The position numbers and the translations under genes are program-made. From Cryobacterium roopkundense (GTDB lineage: Bacteria > Actinomycetota > Actinomycetes > Actinomycetales > Microbacteriaceae), in assembly GCF_014200405.1 (NCBI RefSeq), contig NZ_JACHBQ010000001.1:682001-746000 (forward strand): a stretch of 64,000 nt of DNA. Reading direction: 5' to 3'. The notes under the pieces are model-generated. The model was not told the origin of the DNA, ran no database searches, and saw only the letters and a list, made by a program, of their open reading frames with translations. Shown here in pieces: positions 1 through 7,948 of this stretch; position 1 is the first letter of the stretch, and each line of letters begins with the position of its first letter.

Positions 1-735
1 GACATCGGCCTGACGACGCTCACCGAGGTCGCCGGGCGCAGCCAGCAGATCGCCCGAATGACCGAACTGCCGTCGATCGTCGACGCCGACACCGGGTTCG
101 GCGAGCCGATGAACGTGGCGCGCACCATTCAGACGCTCGAGGATGCCGGCCTGGCCGGAATGCACATCGAGGATCAGGTCAACCCGAAGCGCTGCGGCCA
201 CCTCGACGGCAAGCAGGTCGTCGACGACGACACGGCGATCAAGCGCATCCGCGCCGCCGTGGATGCCCGTCGCGACCCGAACTTCCTGATCATGGCTCGC
301 ACCGACATTCGTGCGGTCGACGGCTTGAATGCAGCGCTCGACCGGGCTAAGAAGCTCGCCGACGCGGGGGCCGATGCCATCTTCCCCGAGGCGATGGGAA
401 GCCTCGCCGAGTTCGAGGCCATGCGCGGGGCGGTAGACGTGCCGCTCCTGGCGAACATGACCGAGTTCGGTAAGGGAGAGCTCTACACGGTGGACCAGCT
501 CGCAAATGTGGGCATGAACATGGTCATCTTTCCGGTGTCGTTGTTGCGCCTCGCGATGGGCTCGGCCGATCGGGGGCTGGACTCGATTCTGGAGCACGGT
601 ACTCTCGAGCCGATGCTCGGTGAGATGCAGCACCGATCTGATCTCTATGAGCTGCTGGACTACTCGGAGTACAGCCACTTCGACTCCGGTATCTTCGATT
701 TCACCCTCAATCCCCACATCACGTCCAAGGTCTGA
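1..735 (+). CDS. prpB: Methylisocitrate lyase PrpB (5' end outside window)
   Basis: The last step of the methylcitrate cycle: cleavage of 2-methylisocitrate to pyruvate and succinate during propionate use. The reading frame is open from base 1, so the N-terminus is missing and about 244 residues remain of a family usually near 300. Visible landmarks of the isocitrate lyase/PEP mutase superfamily are VDADTGFG (Mg-binding acidic loop) and KRCGH (the catalytic cysteine loop, KKCGH in most relatives). The tail FDFTLNPHITSKV is also typical. prpC follows after 9 bases, so the two are almost certainly one operon. The missing partner prpD would be expected upstream. Function is well supported by motifs and by the neighbour. 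Confidence 0.93.
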   Translation, partial: DIGLTTLTEVAGRSQQIARMTELPSIVDADTGFGEPMNVARTIQTLEDAGLAGMHIEDQVNPKRCGHLDGKQVVDDDTAIKRIRAAVDARRDPNFLIMARTDIRAVDGLNAALDRAKKLADAGADAIFPEAMGSLAEFEAMRGAVDVPLLANMTEFGKGELYTVDQLANVGMNMVIFPVSLLRLAMGSADRGLDSILEHGTLEPMLGEMQHRSDLYELLDYSEYSHFDSGIFDFTLNPHITSKV

Positions 736-744
736 AGGAGCGAC

Positions 745-1923
745 ATGACTATGACTGAGCCGCACACGACGCCCGCCGCCGCGCCGGAACCGAAAATCTT
801 CAAGGGCCTCGCCGGGGTGGTGGTCGACACGACCGCCGTGTCCAAGGTCAACCCCGACACCAACTCGCTGCTCTATCGCGGCTATCCAGTGCAGGAACTG
901 GCCGCGCGGTGCAATTTCGAGGAGGTCGCGTACCTGCTCTGGCACGGCGAACTGCCCACCGAGGAGCAGTTGGCCGAATTCGAAACGCTGGAGCGCAGCC
1001 TGCGTCACCTTGACCCTGCCGTACGCCGCGTCATCGACGAGCTGCCCCTGACCTCGCACCCGATGGACGTTGTTCGCACCGCCGTCAGCGTGATCGGGGC
1101 GAGCGACAGGCACACCGCCGACGAGTCCGCGGAAGCCGACCTCGCCAAGGCCATCCGCCTGTTCGCGCAGCTGCCCGCCATCGTGTCCTACGACCAGCGT
1201 CGCCGTCACGGTCTCGACCTTGTCGAGCCGCGCGACGATCTCGGCTACTCGGCTAACTTCCTGCACATGGCCTTCGGCGAAGTGCCTGAACTTGTGGTCG
1301 TCAACGCCTTCGACGTGTCGATGATCCTCTACGCCGAGCATTCCTTCAACGCCTCGACATTCACGGCGCGCGTCATCACCTCGACGCTCGCCGACCTGTA
1401 TTCGGCTGTCACTGGCGCCATCGGAGCTCTCAAGGGTGCACTGCACGGCGGAGCGAACGAGGCCGTCATGCACACCTTCACCGAGATCGGTCTCGGAGCC
1501 GGTGCCGGCGAGCGCGCGAAGGCGTGGCTCGACCAGGCCCTGATCGACAAGCGAAAGATCATGGGCTTCGGCCACCGCGTCTACAAGAGCGGCGATTCCC
1601 GGGTTCCCACCATGCGCGCGGCGCTGCTCACCCTCATCGAGCACTACGACGCCCCCGAGATGCTCGACATGTATGAGTCCCTCGAGGCCGCGATGACAGC
1701 GAAGAAGGCGATCTTGCCGAACCTCGACTATCCCTCGGGGCCGGCGTATCACCTGATGGGCTTCGACACCCTGAGCTTCACTCCGCTCTTCGTCGCCGCC
1801 CGCGTGACCGGGTGGACGGCGCACATCATCGAGCAGCGCGCGGCGAACGCGCTGATTCGTCCACTGTCGGTCTACAACGGCCAGGACGAGCGTCACGTTC
1901 CCGACAGGGAACAGCTGATCTGA
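745..1923 (+). CDS. prpC: 2-methylcitrate synthase (citrate synthase family)
   Basis: Condenses propionyl-CoA with oxaloacetate to 2-methylcitrate in the cytoplasm; a 392-residue type II-like short citrate synthase. The citrate synthase signature GFGHRVYK is present near residue 274 and the catalytic histidine lies in LHGGANEAVM. The start ATG is preceded by AAGGAG at good spacing. Placement 9 bases after prpB, rather than beside TCA genes, argues for methylcitrate rather than citrate synthase, although such enzymes often have some activity with acetyl-CoA. No regulator gene is visible in the retained part of the operon. Confidence 0.9.
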   Translation: MTMTEPHTTPAAAPEPKIFKGLAGVVVDTTAVSKVNPDTNSLLYRGYPVQELAARCNFEEVAYLLWHGELPTEEQLAEFETLERSLRHLDPAVRRVIDELPLTSHPMDVVRTAVSVIGASDRHTADESAEADLAKAIRLFAQLPAIVSYDQRRRHGLDLVEPRDDLGYSANFLHMAFGEVPELVVVNAFDVSMILYAEHSFNASTFTARVITSTLADLYSAVTGAIGALKGALHGGANEAVMHTFTEIGLGAGAGERAKAWLDQALIDKRKIMGFGHRVYKSGDSRVPTMRAALLTLIEHYDAPEMLDMYESLEAAMTAKKAILPNLDYPSGPAYHLMGFDTLSFTPLFVAARVTGWTAHIIEQRAANALIRPLSVYNGQDERHVPDREQLI

Positions 1924-1955
1924 TCGGTAGGGCCGGTGGGTGTTGCCGTGTGACG

Positions 1956-1961
1956 TAAAAT
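1956..1961 (+). promoter_or_regulatory. Candidate -10 box (TAAAAT) for a leaderless transcript
   Basis: TAAAAT ends 7 bases before an ATG at 1969, placing the expected transcription start at or next to that ATG. There is no Shine-Dalgarno sequence before this ATG. The same spacing of TAnnnT to start codon is seen before the amidase, furA, one GNAT gene, the SdpI-like gene and both NUDIX genes of this window. No convincing -35 box was found. Confidence 0.45.
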
Positions 1962-1968
1962 TTGTTCC

Positions 1969-2040
1969 ATGACTTACGACGCAGTGACTGCACCCGCCGG
2001 CCCCGCATCCGCTCGCACTGACGCGGTGGTGTGCGCATGA
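1969..2040 (+). CDS. 23-residue leader-like ORF coupled to the S51 peptidase
   Basis: Small ORF beginning MTYDAVTAPAGPA and ending VVCA, not assigned to any family. Its stop codon overlaps the ATG of the next gene as ATGA at 2037-2040, the usual arrangement for translational coupling. The ORF sits just after a -10 box (1956-1961), so it may be read from a leaderless mRNA and carry ribosomes to the downstream start, which lacks its own clear ribosome binding site. The amino-acid composition (Ala, Thr, Pro) gives no hint of attenuation. It could instead be an N-terminal extension artefact or untranslated; conservation of the ATGA overlap in relatives would decide. Confidence 0.4.
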   Translation: MTYDAVTAPAGPASARTDAVVCA

Positions 2041-2756
2041 GTGTTCATCTGGTCGGCGGGGGCCTCGCCCCCGAACACCATGCGAGCGTCTACGGGTCGT
2101 TCTTCGCCGAGGCGGCGGCCCGCGGTGCGGCAGCTGGTCGAACCGAGCCTCGCATCGCGATCATTGCAGTGCGTCAGGGCGATGCCGAGGGGCACGCCGC
2201 GGTTCTGCGTGCAGCGCTCGAAACGACCGGCCCCATCGAGGCGGTCGTCACGGCGCTCGAGCGCGGTGACCTCGCGACGAACCTCGCCGTAGCGGATGTC
2301 GATGGCATCCTGATCGGCGGCGGTGTGACTCCGGCCTATCTCGCGGCAGTGCTCCCCATCGCCGGTGAGATCCGCCGCCAGGTGTCGGCGGGCATTCCCT
2401 ACCTGGGTTTCTCGGCCGGCGCCATGATCGCTGCCGAACGTGCGATCGTGGGCGGCTGGCGCATCGGCGGCGTGGAGGTGACCCCGCAGGACGCCTCGGA
2501 AGACCTCGATGAGATCACGATAGAACAGGGCATCGGCCTGCTCGACGTGACCGTGGACGTGCACGCGGCCCAGTGGGGCACCCTCTCGCGGCTGATTTCC
2601 GCGACCGAAGCCGGCCTGATCGAAGGCGGCCTCGCGATCGACGAGAATACCGTGCTCGTGGTCGGCGAGGGCGCGCTCGGCGTCGTCGGCGCCGGCAGTG
2701 TCTGGCGAGTGAGCCAGGCCGATGGCGGCGTGCTCGTGAGTACCTTTGGCGCCTAG
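2037..2756 (+). CDS. Peptidase S51 / class I glutamine amidotransferase-like protein
   Basis: A 239-residue protein of the cyanophycinase/dipeptidase E superfamily (S51-like). The fold signature is the nucleophile elbow [13 protein letters not shown] near residue 125, with serine in place of the cysteine of true amidotransferases, preceded by the strand [29 protein letters not shown] near residue 175 is where S51 enzymes carry the histidine. The substrate cannot be deduced. The start chosen is ATG 2037, which overlaps the stop of the 23-codon ORF; a GTG two codons upstream is the alternative. The gene overlaps the start of ung by 11 bases, so the two are likely co-transcribed. Confidence 0.75.
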   Translation: MSVHLVGGGLAPEHHASVYGSFFAEAAARGAAAGRTEPRIAIIAVRQGDAEGHAAVLRAALETTGPIEAVVTALERGDLATNLAVADVDGILIGGGVTPAYLAAVLPIAGEIRRQVSAGIPYLGFSAGAMIAAERAIVGGWRIGGVEVTPQDASEDLDEITIEQGIGLLDVTVDVHAAQWGTLSRLISATEAGLIEGGLAIDENTVLVVGEGALGVVGAGSVWRVSQADGGVLVSTFGA

Positions 2757-3420
2757 CCTCGTCGACCAGCTCGAGCCGGGATGGGCGGCGGCTCTCGCTC
2801 CCGTGGCGCCCGAGCTATGGGAGATCGAGAACTTTCTGGCGGCGGAGACCCGCGAGGGCCGCACCTGGCTGCCGACGGCCGAGAACGTCATGCGGGTCTG
2901 TCGTGAGCCCTTCGACGCAGTTCGGGTGCTGATCGTGGGGCAGGATCCTTACCCCACGCCCGGGCACCCGATCGGGCTGGCTTTCGCGGTCGCCCCGGAG
3001 GTGCGACCCGTGCCGCGAAGCCTGGCCAATGTCTACCGGGAACTCGCCTCGGACCTCGCCATGCCGCCGCCGGACCACGGCGACCTCACTGCGTGGTCGC
3101 GCGCCGGGGTGCTGCTGCTCAACCGGGTGCTCACGGTGCAGGCGGGCGCGGCGGGCTCGCACCGCCGCCACGGCTGGGAAGCCGTGACGGACCAGGCGAT
3201 TCGGGCGCTCGTGGCCCGGGACCGCCCGCTCGTGGCCATTCTCTGGGGCAGGGATGCGGCCAAACTCAAGCCGCTGCTCGGCGACACGCCCGTGATCGAG
3301 TCGCCTCACCCGAGCCCCCTGTCGGCGCGGCGCGGATTTTTCGGATCCCGCCCGTTCAGTCGGGCAAACGAGCTGCTCGCGGAACAGGGAGCGCCCACGG
3401 TGGACTGGGCGCTCGGGTAA
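2746..3420 (+). CDS. ung: Uracil-DNA glycosylase (family 1)
   Basis: Excises uracil from DNA to start base-excision repair. The 224-residue length matches bacterial Ung. The water-activating motif GQDPYP is near residue 65 and the minor-groove loop HPSPLS near residue 187; the uracil-binding NRVLTVQAG stretch is also intact. The proposed start is TTG at 2746, inside the 3' end of the preceding peptidase gene, because no better start lies before the conserved sequence. This leaves an 11-base overlap. Confidence 0.95.
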   Translation: MAPSLVDQLEPGWAAALAPVAPELWEIENFLAAETREGRTWLPTAENVMRVCREPFDAVRVLIVGQDPYPTPGHPIGLAFAVAPEVRPVPRSLANVYRELASDLAMPPPDHGDLTAWSRAGVLLLNRVLTVQAGAAGSHRRHGWEAVTDQAIRALVARDRPLVAILWGRDAAKLKPLLGDTPVIESPHPSPLSARRGFFGSRPFSRANELLAEQGAPTVDWALG

Positions 3421-3435
3421 TCTGGTAAAGATTAC
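3417..3435. promoter_or_regulatory. Small perfect hairpin over the ung stop codon
   Basis: GTAATCT (3417-3423) and AGATTAC (3429-3435) are perfect inverted arms with a 5-base loop. The left arm contains the ung TAA stop. It lies 17 bases before the GTG start of the acetyltransferase, so it could be an operator, part of a promoter (TAAAGAT inside) or a weak terminator. No T-run follows. Confidence 0.3.
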
Positions 3436-3452
3436 GTGAAAGGGCGTGCGCG

Positions 3453-4031
3453 GTGCTGGAGGAAGAATACGAACAGCGAAGGCGGCTGCCCAGGCACCTG
3501 CGGCCGGAAGCGACGCCGGAAAACCCATTCACGTATTCCATGCGCGAGGCACGGGTCACCGACCTGCCCGATATTCGCGAGATCTACAACTACTACGTCG
3601 CCAACAGCACCGTCACCTTCGATGAAGACGCCATGACGTTGCCCGAGTGGCGCGACAAGTTCTACTACTTGGGCAAGCACGGCATGCCGTTCATCGTGGC
3701 CGAATCACCCGCCGGGCAGATCCTGGGCTACGCGCTCGTGGCACCGTGGAAACAGAAACGCGCCTTTCGGTTCACCGTGGAGAACTCCATTTACCTGGGC
3801 GCGGCGTCGACAGGCAAGGGACTGGGCCGTCAGCTGCTAGCGGAACTCATCGCCCGGTCGAAAACGGCCGGGCTGAAAGAGATCATCGCGGTCATCGCCG
3901 ACCAGGGAGCGGATGCCTCCATCAAGCTGCACCGCGACTTCGGCTTCGAAGAAATCGGCCGCATGGGCAAGGTGGGGTTCAAGTTCGAACGCTGGCTCGG
4001 CACAGTTCTGATGCAGAAAAGCCTGAAGTAG
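3453..4031 (+). CDS. GNAT N-acetyltransferase, phosphinothricin acetyltransferase-like
   Basis: A 192-residue acetyl-CoA dependent N-acetyltransferase. The body from residue 30 (SMREARVTDLPDIREIYNYYV) matches the Pat/Bar subgroup: VTFDEDAMTLPEW, the substrate-lid region YALVAPWKQKRAFRFTVENSIYL, and an acetyl-CoA loop of the form TGKGLGRQLLAELI. An N-terminal basic extension of about 28 residues is not part of the family core. Members of this group acetylate methionine sulfoximine, phosphinothricin or similar small amines; which one cannot be read from sequence. Start is GTG 3453, following GTGCGCG without a strong ribosome binding site. Confidence 0.85.
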   Translation: MLEEEYEQRRRLPRHLRPEATPENPFTYSMREARVTDLPDIREIYNYYVANSTVTFDEDAMTLPEWRDKFYYLGKHGMPFIVAESPAGQILGYALVAPWKQKRAFRFTVENSIYLGAASTGKGLGRQLLAELIARSKTAGLKEIIAVIADQGADASIKLHRDFGFEEIGRMGKVGFKFERWLGTVLMQKSLK

Positions 4032-4068
4032 CCCCTGACCCGCGACCCGGGTTCGACGCGCACGACGG

Positions 4069-4872
4069 TTAGCGGGGACGCCCCGCGACCTTCAGCACGG
4101 CGCGGCGAGGCGACAGGATAGCTGCTCGGGCGAGCACGGCATTGCGCTTGCCCACGATCACCTGGGGTGGGGTCGACGTCCGATCAAGTGCGGCACACGT
4201 GCTCCTCATCACCCTCTCCACGGTGAGGTGGCGATCCGTCGGCTGGTGGTTTCCCGCCACTGCCGAGAATTCAGTGTCGACGTAGCCGGGGCACACCGCG
4301 GTGACCTTGAGTCCGCTGGCCCGCGTCTCGTACCAGAGCGCCTCGGTGAAACTCAGAACGTAGGCCTTGCTCGCGGCGTACACCGACATCTGCGGCACCG
4401 GCTGGAACGCCGCCGTGCTGGCCAGGTTCACGAGTGCTGCTGTATTCGGGCGCAGGGTCGCCGCGGAGATGAGATCCGGGAGCAGGGCGTGGGTGAGCTG
4501 CGTCAGGGCGAGAACATTGAGGGTGATTTGCTCCGCCTGTCGGTCGGCATCCGCGTCGACGAAGCTGCCGAGGGTTCCGAACCCGGCACTGTTCACCAGA
4601 GTGCCGACGTTGACGTCCCGGGAGGTGAGATCCGCCATCAATTCGGGCACGGCCTCCGGTGCGGTCAGGTCGAGCGGTATGACTGTCGAGACGGTGCCGT
4701 ACTTCTCTGCCAGGTCCACCGCAAGTGCTTCGAGCCGGTCCTGTCGCCTGGCCACGAGCACCAGGTCGGCGCCGCGTTGGGCGAGTTCGTGCGCGTAGCC
4801 GACGCCGAGGCCGCTCGAGGCGCCGGTGACGAGGGCCGTCGTTCCCATGGGATTGTAAAGTGCGCGTGCCAT
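4069..4872 (-). CDS. Short-chain dehydrogenase/reductase
   Basis: A classical SDR of 267 residues. The NAD(P)-binding TGASSGLGVGYA motif is near residue 16 and an Arg pair soon after (ARRQDR) suggests NADPH. LVNSAGFG, the serine strand LVNLASTAAF, and the catalytic Y-x3-K in SVYAASKAYVLSF are all intact. The closest pattern is the DltE/YdfG-like group of general SDRs. Its substrate is unknown. It is convergent with the acetyltransferase gene to its left, and divergent from the amidase with 34 bases between start codons, so both promoters lie in that short gap. Confidence 0.85.
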   Translation of the reverse strand: MARALYNPMGTTALVTGASSGLGVGYAHELAQRGADLVLVARRQDRLEALAVDLAEKYGTVSTVIPLDLTAPEAVPELMADLTSRDVNVGTLVNSAGFGTLGSFVDADADRQAEQITLNVLALTQLTHALLPDLISAATLRPNTAALVNLASTAAFQPVPQMSVYAASKAYVLSFTEALWYETRASGLKVTAVCPGYVDTEFSAVAGNHQPTDRHLTVERVMRSTCAALDRTSTPPQVIVGKRNAVLARAAILSPRRAVLKVAGRPR

Positions 4873-4906
4873 GGGTTAACGCTACTCGCAAAGCTAGGCT
4901 CGCAGC

Positions 4907-6346
4907 ATGGCCGAACCACATGAATTGTCCGCGCTCGAGCAATGGCAGGCACTGCAAACCGGTGAGTTGAGTCCTTCCGAGCTCGCGGAACACTACCTGG
5001 ACCGCATCGAGGCACTCAACCCGGCGCTCGGCGCGTTCGTCACGATCACAGCGGAGCGGGCCTGGGCCCGTGCCCGGGACGTGGAACAGAACGTGCCCCG
5101 CACCGCGCCGCTGTGGGGGCTGCCCTTCGCCGACAAGGACCTACAGCTTCGGGCCGGCGTTCCGGCACGGTTCGGCTCGCGGCTGATGCGCGACTTCGTG
5201 CCCGAGCAGTCCGACGATCTCGTGCTCGCCCTCGACGAGGCCGGGGGAGTGAGCCTGGGTAAGACGAGTACCCCGGAGTTCGGCCTTCCCTCCTATACCG
5301 AGGGGCTGGCCGGCCCACCGGCGCGCAATCCGTGGAATGTCGCTCTCGGGGCCGGCGGGTCCAGCGGCGGGGCCGCTGTCGCTGTCGCCGCACGCCTCCT
5401 GCCCTTCGCGCCGGGGTCTGACGGCGGAGGGTCCGTGCGCATCCCCGCCGCGGCGTGCGGTCTTGTGGGCGTGAAGCCGTCCCGAGGGCGTGTGCCCTCT
5501 GCCTCCGGAATCGACAAGCTCGGCGGGCTGCCGGTGGCCGGTCCGCTCGCCCGCACCGTAGCGGATGCCGCCCTCCTGCTCGACGCGATGGTGACGCCGG
5601 GAGGCAATCACCCCGACCACCATTTCGCCCTACGGGCGCCGCACGACGACGGACCGTTGCTCGGGCATGCGGTGCGTGGGGAGGGCCGTTTTCAGCTCGG
5701 GGTGATGACCTCCTCCGCATGGGACGAGGACTACGACGTCGTCCTCGCGCCGGAGGCCCTGGCTGCCCTCGACGCCGCTCGAACCCAACTCGATGTTCTC
5801 GGCCACGGTCTCGACGACCTGGCGCTTGAGCCGGACCCGAGCTACGTTCCGGCCTTTCGCACCATCTGGCAGGCGGGCGCGGCGAGCATCCCTGCCGAGG
5901 GCGACGAGCAGGAAGCGCTGCTCGACCCCCTCACCCGCTGGTTGATGCGTCGCGGGCGCGCCCTGTCTGCCCGCGCGCTCGCCGAGGCTCTCGCGGCCCT
6001 CAGCGCCTTCGAACGCTCGTTCATCCGACAGCTCTCGCACGTGGACGCGGTGCTGACACCGGCGCTTGCGCTCACGCCGCGGCCGGTCGGCTGGTACGAC
6101 CAGGTCGACCCCGAACGCAACTTCGCCCAGCAGGTGCAATACACGCCCTTCACGTCGATGGTCAATGTGAGCGGGCTGCCTGCCATCGTGTTGCCGGTGT
6201 TGCAGACCGCCGACGGTCTGCCGATGGGGGTTCAGCTGATCGGTCGTCCCGGCGGCGAGGCGACACTGCTTGCCATCGGGGCCCAGCTGGAGCGTCATTT
6301 CCGGTGGCAGGAGCGGGTGCCGCCGGAGCCGTGGCGCGGCTTATAA
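4907..6346 (+). CDS. Amidase signature family hydrolase
   Basis: A 479-residue amidase of the amidase signature family, which hydrolyses amides (or acts in GatA-like transamidation). The Ser-cisSer-Lys triad is present: the lysine in LPFADKDLQ near residue 80, the glycine-serine-rich loop GAGGSSGGAAVAVAA near residue 147, and the nucleophile strand APGSDGGGSVRIPAAACG near residue 167. It is a stand-alone gene with no gatB or gatC nearby, so a catabolic amidase is more likely than GatA. TAGGCT at 4895-4900 is followed by 6 bases and then ATG, suggesting a leaderless transcript. CTCGCAGC upstream offers no ribosome binding site. Confidence 0.88.
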   Translation: MAEPHELSALEQWQALQTGELSPSELAEHYLDRIEALNPALGAFVTITAERAWARARDVEQNVPRTAPLWGLPFADKDLQLRAGVPARFGSRLMRDFVPEQSDDLVLALDEAGGVSLGKTSTPEFGLPSYTEGLAGPPARNPWNVALGAGGSSGGAAVAVAARLLPFAPGSDGGGSVRIPAAACGLVGVKPSRGRVPSASGIDKLGGLPVAGPLARTVADAALLLDAMVTPGGNHPDHHFALRAPHDDGPLLGHAVRGEGRFQLGVMTSSAWDEDYDVVLAPEALAALDAARTQLDVLGHGLDDLALEPDPSYVPAFRTIWQAGAASIPAEGDEQEALLDPLTRWLMRRGRALSARALAEALAALSAFERSFIRQLSHVDAVLTPALALTPRPVGWYDQVDPERNFAQQVQYTPFTSMVNVSGLPAIVLPVLQTADGLPMGVQLIGRPGGEATLLAIGAQLERHFRWQERVPPEPWRGL

Positions 6347-6348
6347 CA

Positions 6349-6366
6349 CACCCCCAGGCAGGGGTG
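6349..6366. terminator. Short GC hairpin after the amidase gene
   Basis: CACCCC (6349-6354) pairs with GGGGTG (6361-6366) around a 6-base loop, immediately after the amidase stop. No T-run follows, so this would be a weak or Rho-assisted terminator at best. Confidence 0.35.
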
Positions 6367-6392
6367 CTGTATCAGGACCCCGATGAATGTGC

Positions 6393-6416
6393 GAATTCCC
6401 AGAAACCCCGGAATTC
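6393..6416. promoter_or_regulatory. Palindrome in the putP promoter region
   Basis: GAATTCC (6393-6399) and GGAATTC (6410-6416) form a perfect inverted repeat with a 10-base spacer, 57 bases before the original putP ATG. GATACT follows at 6419-6424 and could be the -10 box. The arrangement fits an operator for a dimeric repressor or activator of proline uptake; the regulator is not in the window. Confidence 0.4.
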
Positions 6417-6473
6417 TGCGATACTGGTGGACTGAAATCGCCTGTACGCAGGGCATCCAACTAAAGGAAACCA

Positions 6474-6511
6474 ATGACGGATCAGTCTTTCCAGTTAATG
6501 GCGATTATTTT
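6474..6511 (+). pseudogene. putP: 5' fragment of putP cut off by an ISL3 insertion
   Basis: The original putP start is intact: AAAGGAAA at good spacing, then ATG with codons for MTDQSFQLMAII. Translation then runs into the insertion sequence and stops after about 13 foreign codons. Removing 6512-7956 (the element plus one 8-base target copy) joins these codons in frame to LYLAAMVAIGWFAF of the main putP body, so the two parts were one gene. This is direct from the sequence. Confidence 0.9.
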
Positions 6512-7948
6512 GGCTCTCCTGACTCTTCCGTGGGTTAATCCCGGCCCGGAAGTACGGGTTTGTGTCCGCCGAGGCTGAGCATCGCGAGGGCGATGAGGGC
6601 GTCGGGTGCTTTGAAGCCGAACGCGATGCGAGTCATGAGGCGGATCTTGGTGTTCATGGATTCGACCCGCCCGTTTGAGAGGCCGTGCTCGATGGAAGCC
6701 AGGATCGCGGTGCGGTGTTTGACGATGCTTCTCTGTAGTTTCACGAAGGATGGGATTCGGCAGCGGCGGGCCCAGCTGACCCATTTGTCCAGCGCTTCAG
6801 TCGCTTCGTCGAGAGGCAGTTTGAAGATGACACGGAGGCCTTCCTTCAGGTAGTAAGCGCGGGCCAGCCGCGGGTCGGTCTGCACGATGCAGGCGAGCTT
6901 CGCTTGTTGCTTCTCGGTGAGGTTCTCCGGGTTCTTCCAGAGCGCGTATCGGCAGTTCTTGATGCCCATGGCCCGGGCGCTATCCGGGCGGGCCGGCGCT
7001 CCGGTTGGAGGTCGGCCACGGCCTCGTCCGGCCTCGTTGTGCCGGGCGGCTTTGCGGGCGTCGTTCCACGCGGCTCGGCGGACCTCATCGAGGGCCTCCG
7101 TGGCCCATTTCACGACATGGAACGGGTCGGCGCAACGAACGGCGTTAGGGGCTCGTTCCTTGACGACAGTGGCGATCCAGGCTGCGCCGTCCGCGGAAAC
7201 ATGCGTGATCATCGCCGAGCGCTCCGGCCCCAGCGCGTCGAAGAACGTCGCGAGGGTGGCCTTGTCCTGGCCCGGTGCTGCCCAGATAAGGCGGCCGGAA
7301 TCGTGGTCCACGACACACGTCAAATACTTGTGGCCGCGTTTGTAGCTGATTTCGTCGATACCGATCCGGGTGAGGTCGGCGAACTGGTCGAATTGCTTCT
7401 CCGTGTCTGCCCAGACCCGGGTGATGATCGCGCCGACGGTGCGCCACGCGATGCGCATCAACACCGTGAGCGCCGTTTTGGATGTTTGCGTGGCCAGCCA
7501 CGCGACTTGGTCGTCGAAGAACAGCGTGTGTCCGCTTTGATGCCGAGCCCACGGCACGGCGGCGACGGTCACGCCGTGAACACCGCACCTCACCCGCGGC
7601 GCCGCAGCTTCCAACTGGACCTGCACCGAGCCAGCATCCAGTGATCGCCAGCGCCGCCGACCCTCACCAGCGTCGTAGCGGGGGCAGCGCTTCCGGCAGG
7701 ACCCGCAACGGTTCCGCATCGACGCCGTCGGACGCACCGACGCGACCAGAATGCCCGTCTCCATGTCGAGATCCACTGCCTCGACAACTGTCTTGTCGAC
7801 TCCGAGCAGAGTTCGCCATAGTGTTAAGTTTTGCACGCCGTTTTCTCGTCCCTGTGTTTCTTACCTTTGTCAGTTAGAAACCTAGGCGGAGAGCGGCGTG
7901 CACTCGTTAAGGCGCTCGGAAACGACCCACGGTTATGTCAGGAGAGCC
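6512..7948. mobile_element. ISL3-family insertion sequence (1437 bp) inside putP
   Basis: Terminal inverted repeats GGCTCTCCTGAC (6512-6523) and GTCAGGAGAGCC (7937-7948) are perfect over 12 bases, and after a 4-base interruption CCGTGGGT also matches. An 8-base target duplication ATTATTTT flanks the element at 6504-6511 and 7949-7956. An 8-base AT-rich duplication is the norm for the ISL3 family. One transposase gene on the minus strand fills the element, so it runs against putP. The perfect target copies and intact transposase point to a recent insertion. Confidence 0.95.
6535..7836 (-). CDS. ISL3-family transposase
   Basis: A 433-residue transposase of the ISL3 family. The N-terminal zinc-binding region carries the cysteine set CGSCRKRCPRYD near residue 41 followed by a helix-turn-helix region. 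The DDE core has IGIDEISYKRGHKYLTCVVDHDSGRLIW, the strand HVSADGAAW with the second aspartate, and DPFHVVKWA. The C-terminal acidic residue lies in the segment LSNGRVESMNTKIR. Length is normal for the family, and no frameshift or stop is seen, so it should be functional. Confidence 0.95.
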   Translation of the reverse strand: MQNLTLWRTLLGVDKTVVEAVDLDMETGILVASVRPTASMRNRCGSCRKRCPRYDAGEGRRRWRSLDAGSVQVQLEAAAPRVRCGVHGVTVAAVPWARHQSGHTLFFDDQVAWLATQTSKTALTVLMRIAWRTVGAIITRVWADTEKQFDQFADLTRIGIDEISYKRGHKYLTCVVDHDSGRLIWAAPGQDKATLATFFDALGPERSAMITHVSADGAAWIATVVKERAPNAVRCADPFHVVKWATEALDEVRRAAWNDARKAARHNEAGRGRGRPPTGAPARPDSARAMGIKNCRYALWKNPENLTEKQQAKLACIVQTDPRLARAYYLKEGLRVIFKLPLDEATEALDKWVSWARRCRIPSFVKLQRSIVKHRTAILASIEHGLSNGRVESMNTKIRLMTRIAFGFKAPDALIALAMLSLGGHKPVLPGRD

